Origin: Nitrospira sp.
GTDB lineage: Bacteria; Nitrospirota; Nitrospiria; Nitrospirales; Nitrospiraceae
Direction: 5' to 3'
DNA length: 64,000 bases
Assembly (NCBI GenBank): GCA_024760525.1
Contig: CP060499.1
Coordinates: forward strand, 2,542,001 to 2,606,000
The first letter of the stretch is position 1; every line of letters begins with the position of its first letter. This document shows positions 17,677 to 25,084 of this stretch, piece by piece. Below the pieces are notes generated by a model, which saw nothing but the letters and a program-made list of their open reading frames with translations, searched no databases and was not told where the DNA came from. Position numbers and translations under genes: made by a program.

Positions 17677-17955
17677 TTAATGGTAATCCTCTAAACCAAC
17701 GTCATAGGCATTGCCCTCGCTGAATCGAAACGTAACCCGCCAGTTGGCGCGGACAGTGACCGCCCAAACCCCTTTTCTACCACCCTTGAGCGGATGCAAC
17801 CGAAAGGTTGGCTGGTTCATATCTTCAACGCTTCTGGCTGCATTCAGTGCCGACAGGATTAGCCGCAGCCTATCCGCCTGATTTGCTGTCACCTTCCGCC
17901 CGTCATCCTGTTCAAACAGGAGCTGCAAGCCCTTGTGTCGAAAACCGTCTATCAT
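17677..17955 (-). CDS. higB: HigB-type toxin (RelE/ParE superfamily)
   Basis: 92 residues of the RelE/HigB fold: N-terminal GFRHKGLQLLFEQ, central LRLILSALNAARSVEDM, and WRVTFRFSEGNAYDVGLEDYH at the C-terminus with the usual Arg and terminal Tyr-His. Family members are ribosome-dependent mRNA interferases. The gene precedes higA and an 18-bp perfect palindrome lies 14 bp upstream of its ATG, fitting autoregulation by the HigA or HigBA complex. No truncation or frameshift is visible, so the module is probably active. Confidence 0.9.
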   Translation of the reverse strand: MIDGFRHKGLQLLFEQDDGRKVTANQADRLRLILSALNAARSVEDMNQPTFRLHPLKGGRKGVWAVTVRANWRVTFRFSEGNAYDVGLEDYH

Positions 17956-17968
17956 CTACCCAACTGTA

Positions 17969-17986
17969 AAATGTCAATTGACATTT
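17969..17986. promoter_or_regulatory. 18-bp perfect palindrome, probable HigA operator
   Basis: Sequence AAATGTCAATTGACATTT reads the same on both strands and sits directly upstream of higB. A further half site, TGTCAATT, follows at about 17986-17993. It suits binding by a dimeric XRE antitoxin. Confidence 0.6.
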
Positions 17987-18082
17987 GTCAATTATTAAGT
18001 CTGCACAGGTATCGTTGGCTCGTTTCCCTGTGGACGGTTTCACCTCTAGCCATGTTTCACGAGTGATAATATAAGCGTAGGA

Positions 18083-18096
18083 GGTTTTACGAAACC
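18083..18096. repeat. Small hairpin with repeated TTTTACGAAA
   Basis: GGTTT-TACG-AAACC forms a perfect 5-bp stem with a 4-nt loop. The core TTTTACGAAA recurs at about 18102-18111. Both copies are in the leader of the following ORF; role unknown. Confidence 0.35.
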
Positions 18097-18118
18097 GGAG
18101 ATTTTACGAAAGCTGGGT

Positions 18119-18703
18119 ATGCTCTTGCGTGACGGCATCACTACCGAGCTTCAGGCTGTCTCTCTCATGGTAGAGATACGAAAGCTTTTAGAGCAGCAGG
18201 ACGCAAGACAACAGTATCCCTACCTGAAATTTCATTGCGATTGGGCGTTGCACAGCAAGCTTTCTGGTAACGTAGCCCAGAGTGTTTTGAACCATTTCAA
18301 TCTGGCGAATACCCATCTCAAAACCGGCAAGCATCTTCATGAATTGCCCCGCGATCAACGAATCGAGATCGACAACATATCGCAAATGAAACTCTTCGAG
18401 AGTGAGCTTGAGCCGTTCTTGAAGGCGAATGAGCTTCCTCCTATAGATGCGACTCGTCTCGATGGCTGGGCGCATTTCCTACACTTCTATGTCGAGGTGA
18501 TATCAGATTGCCCCTTAGTCATTTCCAGCAACAACACCGCATCAGGAATTGAAAACGTCACGGTAAATGTTGGCCTTGCTCATCAACCAATGGGCGATGA
18601 AATGGTATTCCGGGTAACCTGGAAGATTCGGGGCAAGAACGGACTTTCAGGGTTGCTTGAGATTTACAATTCGTTTTCCCTCAATCGGGTACGCGGCGAG
18701 TAG
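18119..18703 (+). CDS. Hypothetical protein
   Basis: 194 residues starting MLLRDGITTELQAVSLMVEIRKLLEQQ. I recognise no family. It is soluble, has no signal peptide, and lies just beyond the higBA pair in the lower-GC patch, divergent from it. The frame is open upstream of the ATG without another ATG, so the true start might be an upstream alternative codon. No Shine-Dalgarno lies close to the ATG; GTAGGAGG occurs 35 bp before it. Confidence 0.55.
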   Translation: MLLRDGITTELQAVSLMVEIRKLLEQQDARQQYPYLKFHCDWALHSKLSGNVAQSVLNHFNLANTHLKTGKHLHELPRDQRIEIDNISQMKLFESELEPFLKANELPPIDATRLDGWAHFLHFYVEVISDCPLVISSNNTASGIENVTVNVGLAHQPMGDEMVFRVTWKIRGKNGLSGLLEIYNSFSLNRVRGE

Positions 18704-18991
18704 GCAAGGCGCAGTCTGTTTCATAAATGGTCATTTGAACGTGAGTTAATTGTCGAACGTACCAAAGCCGGAGTACAGACAGCGAGGCGGCGGGAGTGAA
18801 ATTTGGCGTGAAGCCGAAATTATCCGCGAGGCAACTTGACCACGCACGCCAGCTGAAGCCCAACCGTTGATAAAGCAATGGCAAAAGAGCAATCCGTCAT
18901 GTAGGCATGAAAACCGCTAGAAAGAACATTCTCTAGGTTCGGACACAGAAGTGGCCAGAGTATTAGATCGGTCAGAGTGGGTGCTTATTCG
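18704..18991. other. Spacer without a recognised gene
   Basis: 288 bp between a plus-strand hypothetical gene and the convergent end of fliW. It marks the edge of the flagellar locus. I see only a weak CTAGA/TCTAG inverted repeat near 18920-18940. Confidence 0.35.
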
Positions 18992-19474
18992 CTAGACCCG
19001 GCATTCGGCGGCAACGCCGGCTTGTGTCGTTTCTGGTGCCGGACGCTCGGAGATCGGAAACAAAGGGTGTCTGGTGGGATATTCCTCTGAAAGAACCAGC
19101 TGTTTCCCGAGTTTGGTCTTATGGCTCATGACGAGCGGGCCTCGCAGATTGGCCGTGATCCGACCCGGATCGTCCGACGGTATCGTTAGGACTACGACCA
19201 GCGCGAGGTCCTCGCCCTCTTCACCTTTGATTTCGGCTAAAGCGTCGGCGGGAATATCGACGTGATAGTCGGAATAGAACGTGGTTGGGTCCAGGATGAC
19301 AAAGGCCAGCCCCGGTTCTTCAACCGACTGGAGCCACCGGAACGGGGCTTCGGTATCATGATCCAACATCACGTACCGTTGTTGGTCAGGAAAACCAAGG
19401 AGCCCTGAAGGAAAGCGTATGACGCTTTCGTCGGCAACCTCGAACGATCCAAAGCGGGTCGATGTGCACTTCAC
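18992..19474 (-). CDS. fliW: Flagellar assembly factor FliW
   Basis: 160 residues, GTG start preceded by GAGGG. Typical FliW features are FGSFEVADESVIRFPSGLLGFPDQQRYVMLDHD near the N-terminus (given here in pieces: FGSFEV, IRFPSGLLGF, YVMLDHD) and PFRWLQSVEEPGLAFVI. FliW binds CsrA and flagellin, coupling flagellin translation to export. It is 10 bp downstream of csrA, the classical pairing. The C-terminal ~15 residues after the family core are variable. It is the last gene of the flagellar locus on this strand. Confidence 0.93.
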   Translation of the reverse strand: MKCTSTRFGSFEVADESVIRFPSGLLGFPDQQRYVMLDHDTEAPFRWLQSVEEPGLAFVILDPTTFYSDYHVDIPADALAEIKGEEGEDLALVVVLTIPSDDPGRITANLRGPLVMSHKTKLGKQLVLSEEYPTRHPLFPISERPAPETTQAGVAAECRV

Positions 19475-19484
19475 AGATATACCC

Positions 19485-19730
19485 TCACGAGGCCATTCGG
19501 CGTTTTGCAGGAATCAATCGGCGTAACGCGTCGAGCGGCACGGCTTGAGTCTTTGCCGCCAATCGATTTTCGTCTTGAATCCTCGCATAGACTTCTTCCC
19601 GGTGAACCGCAACCTCCCGCGGCGCTTCGATACCAAGACGGACTTGTCCGCTTTTCAACCCAAGCACGACCACGCGGATATCGGGACCGATTGTGACACT
19701 TTCTCCACACCGCCGTGTGAGTACCAGCAT
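19485..19730 (-). CDS. csrA: Carbon storage/translation regulator CsrA
   Basis: 81 residues. MLVLTRRCGESVTIG and VRLGIEAPREVAVHREEVYARI are the RNA-binding beta strands and core of CsrA; the C-terminal tail (about 20 residues beyond the core) is longer than the E. coli protein and suits the FliW-binding type. It acts as a dimer on GGA motifs in mRNA leaders, most often flagellin mRNA in FliW-containing bacteria. A textbook FliA promoter lies about 40 bp upstream, so CsrA and FliW are probably made at the late flagellar stage. Confidence 0.95.
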   Translation of the reverse strand: MLVLTRRCGESVTIGPDIRVVVLGLKSGQVRLGIEAPREVAVHREEVYARIQDENRLAAKTQAVPLDALRRLIPAKRRMAS

Positions 19731-19767
19731 ACCAGCCTTCCATGGCGCGAGGTACGAGTCCTCACCC

Positions 19768-19795
19768 TTATCGGCCTACTGGAACGGAAACTTTA
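19768..19795 (-). promoter_or_regulatory. FliA (sigma-28) promoter of csrA-fliW
   Basis: Minus strand TAAAGTTT, 12-bp spacer, GCCGATAA; both hexamer regions match the consensus exactly. It lies in the gap between flgL and csrA, about 38 bp before the csrA ATG. Confidence 0.8.
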
Positions 19796-19870
19796 TGCCG
19801 CAAGGAGCAGACTCCATCTATTGAACTGACTTGCAGAACATCTTCGGCATCATGCCTGTCCGTTCCCTGC

Positions 19871-21634
19871 TCACAGATAATTCAACAGCGAGTTTTCAAA
19901 TACCTTCGTCAATGTCCTGCTCGCCGCTTCGATCGCAAACTGTTGCAGAGTCAAATCTGAGATGGCTTTGGCCAGATCGACATCCTCGGTTTGCGAGAGC
20001 GACTGGAGGAAGAACCCTTTGGTGTCTTCAAGCTGCGCGGCGCTTGTGGTCAGACGATTGGATGTTGCACCTACTTCTCCCTGAATCGCTGCCATTTGCG
20101 ACACCCCTCGATTCAGGTCGCCCAGGGCCTCGGTGATGCCCTGCCCGTCATTGCCGCGCAATGCGCTGATCAGCTGTTTGACCCCCGCGAATATATCCAC
20201 CCCACCCGAAGTGAAAGCCCGATCGCCGGCGACATTGGTCGGTACGGTCTGGCCGGTTCCGATTTCGATGGCATGGCTTCCTGCGTCCCCTTGATACTGT
20301 AAGCCCGAGACGATGGAGAAGAGATCTCCGTTTGCCGGCGCCCCTGTCCCGTTGCTGAGCGTCACCCGGATGCCCTCGAAGCTGATCTCGCTTCCCGAGG
20401 CATACGTCTGGTTGGTAAGGACGGTCCTCGGCGACACATTGAAGGAGAAGGTATCCCCGGTTTGAGGCCCACCTTGTTGGCCGTTTGCCAGCACCACACG
20501 CAAGCCGGCGAATGAAATCGACTCGCCCGACACATACGTGTTACCGGACGACAGCGTGGTGCTGGTCGTCTGGTCGATCACCGAGTACTGTGTCGAGGAC
20601 GTAAACTGAATTTGATAGTCGTGCAATGTGAGGCCCGACGCATTCACCATTCCGGCGTTCTGCACAGCGGCGCCACCGGTGTTGGATGAGCCGCGCGTTG
20701 CAGTCACGGGAACCGTCACGTTCAACACATCGTACGTCGTCGCTGACGTGAACCGGATCACATAATCGTCCAGGGTGGCGGCGTTTTCATCCACGACCCG
20801 GCCGTGTCCGGCCACAGCCCCGCCGGTGTTGCCGGCGGCAGATGCGACGGTGGCGGTGAGTGCGAACGGCGTACCGCCGGTTGTCTCGCTTCCACCCGTG
20901 AGTCCAAGTGTGGTTCGGGCCGAGCCTCCGGTCACACGCACCGAGGACTGCGAACCGTTCGAATCGGATGCGATGACGAGATGATCGCCGTCAAACGTGA
21001 CGGTCACGCTCTTCCCGGCATCGGCCAGAGCCGTATCCGCGTTGATGCGGTTTTGGAGGCGTGCCGCAAGTTGGGTTCCTGACAAAGATTCCGTCCCGGA
21101 TGTCAGATCGATCGTGCCCGACGTGACCCCGTCCACCGTCACGCTGAGAGTATCGTTGGTGGCGTTCGTCAGCGTCACGGGTGTCGTCAAGGCAAGTCCA
21201 GTTATCCGTCCATGCGTGCTGGTGCCGGTGAAGATCGGCTGGTCGTTCAGCACAGTATTGGCCGACTGTTGGAGCTGCGCGAACAATTGCCGCACTTCTT
21301 TGGCGCCGATGGTCCGCTCCGCCGCACCGTTCGAATCGTTGCGAAACTGTACCGCGAGCTGCTGCACACGGGACAGCGAGTTCATCGCTTGACTGAGGGC
21401 ATTGTCTGAAAGATCCAGCCTTGTCTGCCCAAATTTGATATTTCGTCCCCGTTGCTCGATCACGACGAGCGAGGCCTTGTCCAACGCGATGTGGTTGAAC
21501 GCGCTGGGATCATCGGACGGTTGGCGCACCTGCTTGCCGGTCGACACCTGCTCCTGGAGTTCCAGCATCCTCGCGCGTGAGCGGGTCAGATTATTTGTGA
21601 GCACGCCGAAGGTCTGCAGCTCTGTCACCCGCAT
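19871..21634 (-). CDS. flgL: Flagellar hook-filament junction protein FlgL
   Basis: 587 residues, nearly twice the E. coli length. The N-terminus has the D0/D1 flagellin-like helix with MRVTELQTFGVLTNNL and RMLELQEQVSTGKQVRQPSDDP, and the C-terminus ends in a matching helix with LTKVFENSLLNYL. The extra ~300 residues in the middle are Thr/Ser/Gly-rich beta modules, including two DY.I.F.S.T.Y.V repeats and one IN-type segment shared with FlgK. It is 13 bp after flgK in the flgMNKL unit. GAGG precedes the ATG. Confidence 0.92.
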   Translation of the reverse strand: MRVTELQTFGVLTNNLTRSRARMLELQEQVSTGKQVRQPSDDPSAFNHIALDKASLVVIEQRGRNIKFGQTRLDLSDNALSQAMNSLSRVQQLAVQFRNDSNGAAERTIGAKEVRQLFAQLQQSANTVLNDQPIFTGTSTHGRITGLALTTPVTLTNATNDTLSVTVDGVTSGTIDLTSGTESLSGTQLAARLQNRINADTALADAGKSVTVTFDGDHLVIASDSNGSQSSVRVTGGSARTTLGLTGGSETTGGTPFALTATVASAAGNTGGAVAGHGRVVDENAATLDDYVIRFTSATTYDVLNVTVPVTATRGSSNTGGAAVQNAGMVNASGLTLHDYQIQFTSSTQYSVIDQTTSTTLSSGNTYVSGESISFAGLRVVLANGQQGGPQTGDTFSFNVSPRTVLTNQTYASGSEISFEGIRVTLSNGTGAPANGDLFSIVSGLQYQGDAGSHAIEIGTGQTVPTNVAGDRAFTSGGVDIFAGVKQLISALRGNDGQGITEALGDLNRGVSQMAAIQGEVGATSNRLTTSAAQLEDTKGFFLQSLSQTEDVDLAKAISDLTLQQFAIEAASRTLTKVFENSLLNYL

Positions 21635-21647
21635 GGAAGCCTCGGTG

Positions 21648-23675
21648 CTAAGGTTTGATCGCCAACAGCGTTTGGAACATCTCGTCGGTGAGGCGCACCA
21701 GTCGCGACGCGGCTTCGAACCCCCGTTGAAATTTGATGAGGTTCACCAATTCTTCGTCGAGGGACACACCGGATACCTGCGCGCGCAACGTCTCAATCTG
21801 ATCCTTCAGGATCTCTTTCGCTTCCAGGTCTCGACCGGCCGTCTGCGCGGCAACGCCCAGCTCCGCCGCAACGGTCCGATAGGCGTCGTTCAACGTGCCG
21901 TCATCCAGACTCGCGAATCGTCGCTGCTGAAGCGCAACCAGCGAAAGGAGATTGGTATTGTTTCCCGGAATACCGGTTCGCGTGGATGAAGCCGCGACGG
22001 ACGAGGGATTCGTGAGCGCAACCGTCAGATCACGCGCCGCGTGGCTGTACGAATCGACTTCGAAGACGTCTCCGGCCGCCGCCGCGCCGGTCAACGTCAC
22101 ACCGAGCCCGTCGAATGTAAGGGTCGTCGGGCTCGCATATGTGCCCGAGGCGGCCGTACTGGTGCCGGCGATCAACCCAAGCGAGGTCCGAGCCGTGCCG
22201 CCGGTCACGCTGACGGCCGACGAGGCTGTCGTATTGTTCGAGGTGATGACCAGGCGATGGGTCGTGGTGTCATAGGCGACCGCTACGCTTTTTCCGGCTG
22301 CCTGCAGCGTTGCATCTCCATTGATCTTGCTCTGTACTTCCTGCGCGAGGGCCGCACCCGAGGTGTACGACAGGCCCGGACTCGCGGCGCCAGTTAGGGT
22401 GATTGTCCCGGACGCCACACCATCGACCGTCACCGTGAGTGTATCGTTCGTCCCGGTTACAATGGACAACGGATTGTCCGCGGAAGGCGCCGTGATCGCC
22501 GTACCGGTATAGTTGCCGCGAATGGTGGCCCCGGTCGTGGCATCCACGATGGAATAGGCTGTCGCCGAAGAGAAGCGGATCTCGTAGTCATGAAACGTCA
22601 GTAGCCCGTTTGCGGTGACTGCGCCACCGTTGATCGCCGCGGCCCCCTGATTGGCCGTCATAGCCCGCGAGGTCACCGTTGCGGGACCGAACAAGTCCTG
22701 TCCCGTCGATCCGTCGAGCCCATACCCTTGCCGATGGATGACGTTCACGGCGTTCGCCAACGTCGCTGCCATCCGGTCGAACGAGGTTTCCAGGTTTCGG
22801 ACCGTGGTATCGCGGACATCCAACAGGCTACGCAGGCGCCCGTTCGAAATCAGCGCGTCGATGCTCAAGGGACGTGTGCCGCCGGTGGAATAGCCGACCG
22901 AGAACAGCCCGTCGTTGTCCGGATCCTCGACAGCCGTCAATTCCCGAATTGAGCCGTTCTCCACCAGAACCTGTCCCCGCGCAGCGAAGACCGTCAGCGC
23001 CCCGGTTCCGGACTCCACGGTTGTGATATCGATGCGCGTTGCCAGCTCATTCAACGCCAATTCACGCTGATCCCGAAGATCGTTGGCATTTTGACCCGAC
23101 ACCTCGGCCCTGACGATCTGACTGTTCAGCTCGGCGATTTGCTTCGACAGGCTGTTGATTTCGCCGACCGTCTGCTTGACTTGGAAGTTCAGTGACTGTC
23201 GCGACGTGACCAGGTCGGTGGAGGCCTGATTGATGCTCGACGCCAACTGTCTCGCGTTCGCCAATACGACGGAGCGAGCCGCCAGCTCCCCCGGATTGGT
23301 GGACACATCTTGCAGGGCGCTGAAAAAATCATTCATTCGCGCGGCGATGCCTTGATTATTGCTGTCTCCGAACAAGTTCTGCAGGCGGAACAACTCGTCC
23401 TTCGACGAGGCCAGGCGTCCAAGATCCTGCTGAGAAATGGTGAGTTGCCGGTTGATGAATTGATCCGTGTACCGTCTGATGGTCGTGGCCATGACGCCGG
23501 TCCCCGCCATGCCGGGCTGTCCGTCCAGCGGAGGCCGCTCGGTGAGCACCGCTTCCTGTCGCGAATAGCCCGGAGTATTGACGTTGGCGACGTTATGGCC
23601 GGTGACAGCGAGCGCTTGTTGCGAGGTGGTCAGTGCGCTTCGCGCGATGTCGAAGAGCGACGATAGACCGATCAT
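21648..23675 (-). CDS. flgK: Flagellar hook-associated protein FlgK
   Basis: 675 residues. The N-terminus carries the rod/hook signature (SQQALAVTGHNVANVNTPGYSRQ) and the C-terminus ends in the conserved helix with LDEELVNLIKFQRGFEAASRLV. The mid region (about 330-520) contains surface modules, one of which (DYEIRFSSATAYSIVD) recurs in FlgL. FlgK is the first hook-filament junction protein. It is 2 bp after flgN, its export chaperone gene, and directly before flgL, so the three products are co-expressed. Confidence 0.95.
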   Translation of the reverse strand: MIGLSSLFDIARSALTTSQQALAVTGHNVANVNTPGYSRQEAVLTERPPLDGQPGMAGTGVMATTIRRYTDQFINRQLTISQQDLGRLASSKDELFRLQNLFGDSNNQGIAARMNDFFSALQDVSTNPGELAARSVVLANARQLASSINQASTDLVTSRQSLNFQVKQTVGEINSLSKQIAELNSQIVRAEVSGQNANDLRDQRELALNELATRIDITTVESGTGALTVFAARGQVLVENGSIRELTAVEDPDNDGLFSVGYSTGGTRPLSIDALISNGRLRSLLDVRDTTVRNLETSFDRMAATLANAVNVIHRQGYGLDGSTGQDLFGPATVTSRAMTANQGAAAINGGAVTANGLLTFHDYEIRFSSATAYSIVDATTGATIRGNYTGTAITAPSADNPLSIVTGTNDTLTVTVDGVASGTITLTGAASPGLSYTSGAALAQEVQSKINGDATLQAAGKSVAVAYDTTTHRLVITSNNTTASSAVSVTGGTARTSLGLIAGTSTAASGTYASPTTLTFDGLGVTLTGAAAAGDVFEVDSYSHAARDLTVALTNPSSVAASSTRTGIPGNNTNLLSLVALQQRRFASLDDGTLNDAYRTVAAELGVAAQTAGRDLEAKEILKDQIETLRAQVSGVSLDEELVNLIKFQRGFEAASRLVRLTDEMFQTLLAIKP

Positions 23676-23677
23676 GA

Positions 23678-24190
23678 TTAGCCTTGCTGATGAATGAGTA
23701 CGTTGACGTGAGACGCGACGAACGATTGCCCGTCGGCGGTATACAACTCCCGACCCGGCACGACGGGTGCGCCGGCCGAAAGAGCTTGATCGACCACGCC
23801 GCGAATGCCTTCGATGAGCACGACATTCTGTTTGATTTCGTCACGGACGGCTTTGGCTATCGTCATATAGCTTCGGTAGCGCTCCCGCAAGTCATCCGAC
23901 GCGGCGCTTCGTACATGGTCGATCAGGTTCTGGATCGATGCCCCCTCCGGCAAGCCGTGATGTGACGCCAGTTCTCGAACAAGTTGCTCCCGTTCGTCGG
24001 CGAGAGACTGCAGCGACTCCAGAATCGCCAGCCGGCGGCAATTGATAGGGTGAAATTCGGTGATGGCCATCGTCCGGATGGCGGCTCGTTCTGTGTGAAT
24101 CGTCTCAAGCAGCTGCAGGCAGGTCGCTTTTTCCTGATCCAACAAGCGGCAGAGCTGGGTGATCGCCGGCGAGAACGTAGACACGGGCAT
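23678..24190 (-). CDS. flgN: FlgN-type export chaperone
   Basis: 170 residues, predicted mostly helical, with the FlgN-like segment LLDQEKATCLQLLETIHTERAAI near the N-terminus (quoted in part) and no membrane segment. FlgN chaperones FlgK and FlgL for type III export. The position between flgM and flgK strongly supports the call, since similarity in this family is low. ATG preceded by AAGGAG; the stop is 2 bp before flgK. Confidence 0.8.
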   Translation of the reverse strand: MPVSTFSPAITQLCRLLDQEKATCLQLLETIHTERAAIRTMAITEFHPINCRRLAILESLQSLADEREQLVRELASHHGLPEGASIQNLIDHVRSAASDDLRERYRSYMTIAKAVRDEIKQNVVLIEGIRGVVDQALSAGAPVVPGRELYTADGQSFVASHVNVLIHQQG

Positions 24191-24284
24191 ACAGACTCCT
24201 TGTGATCATGGGGGTGCGCTGCGTTCCGCCATCTGTCTCTTTGGGCCGAGAGCAGAGTGTGTTCAGACTCTGGACCGGCGGATG

Positions 24285-24590
24285 CTAGAGCACGGCGTCG
24301 GTCAGCACCTGCTTGATGAGCGCGTCTCCAACCGCACGTCCGGAGACATCATACGTGCCGCTATCAAGAGAGCGTTTGATGCGCTCCACATGTTCCGTCC
24401 GCTCAGGGTCAGGTTGATTGGCCAGTTCTCGAATCCGTTGAAGCTCCTTTGCCTGTGCGGAAATCTGAACTTGATCTTTACCCGCTTGGGTCGGGGCAGC
24501 CGTTTGTCGAGCACCGGACTTGTCCGCCTCATGAACTCCAAGCAACAGCTTTGCAAGATGATCGACTTTCCCATGATCTGAGATCTGCAT
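24285..24590 (-). CDS. flgM: Anti-sigma-28 factor FlgM
   Basis: 101 residues. The C-terminal half has the FlgM pattern VQISAQAKELQRI...ERTEHVERIKRSLDSGTYDV (quoted in parts), which binds FliA; the N-terminal half is disordered and Lys/Gln-rich, as expected for a protein secreted through the hook-basal body. fliA is in the same window (30084-30830). A FliA-type promoter overlaps the end of flgJ upstream, giving autoregulation. ATG with AAGGAG ahead of it. Confidence 0.9.
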   Translation of the reverse strand: MQISDHGKVDHLAKLLLGVHEADKSGARQTAAPTQAGKDQVQISAQAKELQRIRELANQPDPERTEHVERIKRSLDSGTYDVSGRAVGDALIKQVLTDAVL

Positions 24591-24667
24591 ATCGCCGCTC
24601 CTTCCCCCGCTCTCTTCTCCCAGCCGCCATCCCCCTCGAATTGTGGACTTTACCCCGGTCGAGCCTC

Positions 24668-24695
24668 TTATCGGTTTTTATCCGGAAAAACTTGA
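24668..24695 (-). promoter_or_regulatory. FliA (sigma-28) promoter of flgMNKL
   Basis: Minus strand TCAAGTTT, 12-bp spacer, ACCGATAA; one mismatch in the -10. The -35 half lies inside the last codons of flgJ. It separates the late flgMNKL unit from the earlier flgF-flgJ unit. Confidence 0.65.
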
Positions 24696-25064
24696 GTGCC
24701 CCATTGGAGCTGATGAAAAATACTTATCCGTATATTCCTGGACCATCTTGGCGATGCCGATCCCTCCGGCTTCTGCCGCCCGTTTCCCGATTTCTTCATC
24801 ATAAAATGAGTGGAAATAGGCCCCTTGCTTATTCGAAATGGTCCCCTCAGGAACCGTTTCCCGCATCACTTTCAGTAAGTACGAGATAAAATAGGCCTCA
24901 AACTGGTGTCCGGCTTTGACCAGCTGCCGGCGCGCTTCAGCGGGGTTCTGCACCTTTTGTGGATTTGCCTGGGGGTCGAGCTGACCGGAGGGAAGGGTGA
25001 CACGCGGATCGACATATAATGGTGACGATGCTACAGAGTGGCTGCCAAATGATTCGTTAAACAT
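24678..25064 (-). CDS. flgJ: Rod-binding protein FlgJ, N-terminal domain only
   Basis: 128 residues matching only the rod-capping domain of FlgJ: KAGHQFEAYFISYLLKVMRETVP and YFHSFYDEEIGKRAAEAGGIGIAKMVQEY (in part). The C-terminal muramidase domain of the enterobacterial protein is absent, as in many non-proteobacterial flagellates, so another lytic enzyme must open the wall. It follows flgI after a very AT-rich 20-bp spacer. Start ATG with GGA six bases upstream. A FliA promoter overlaps its 3' end. Confidence 0.88.
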   Translation of the reverse strand: MFNESFGSHSVASSPLYVDPRVTLPSGQLDPQANPQKVQNPAEARRQLVKAGHQFEAYFISYLLKVMRETVPEGTISNKQGAYFHSFYDEEIGKRAAEAGGIGIAKMVQEYTDKYFSSAPMGHSSFSG

Positions 25065-25084
25065 TATATATATCCATAATTTCT

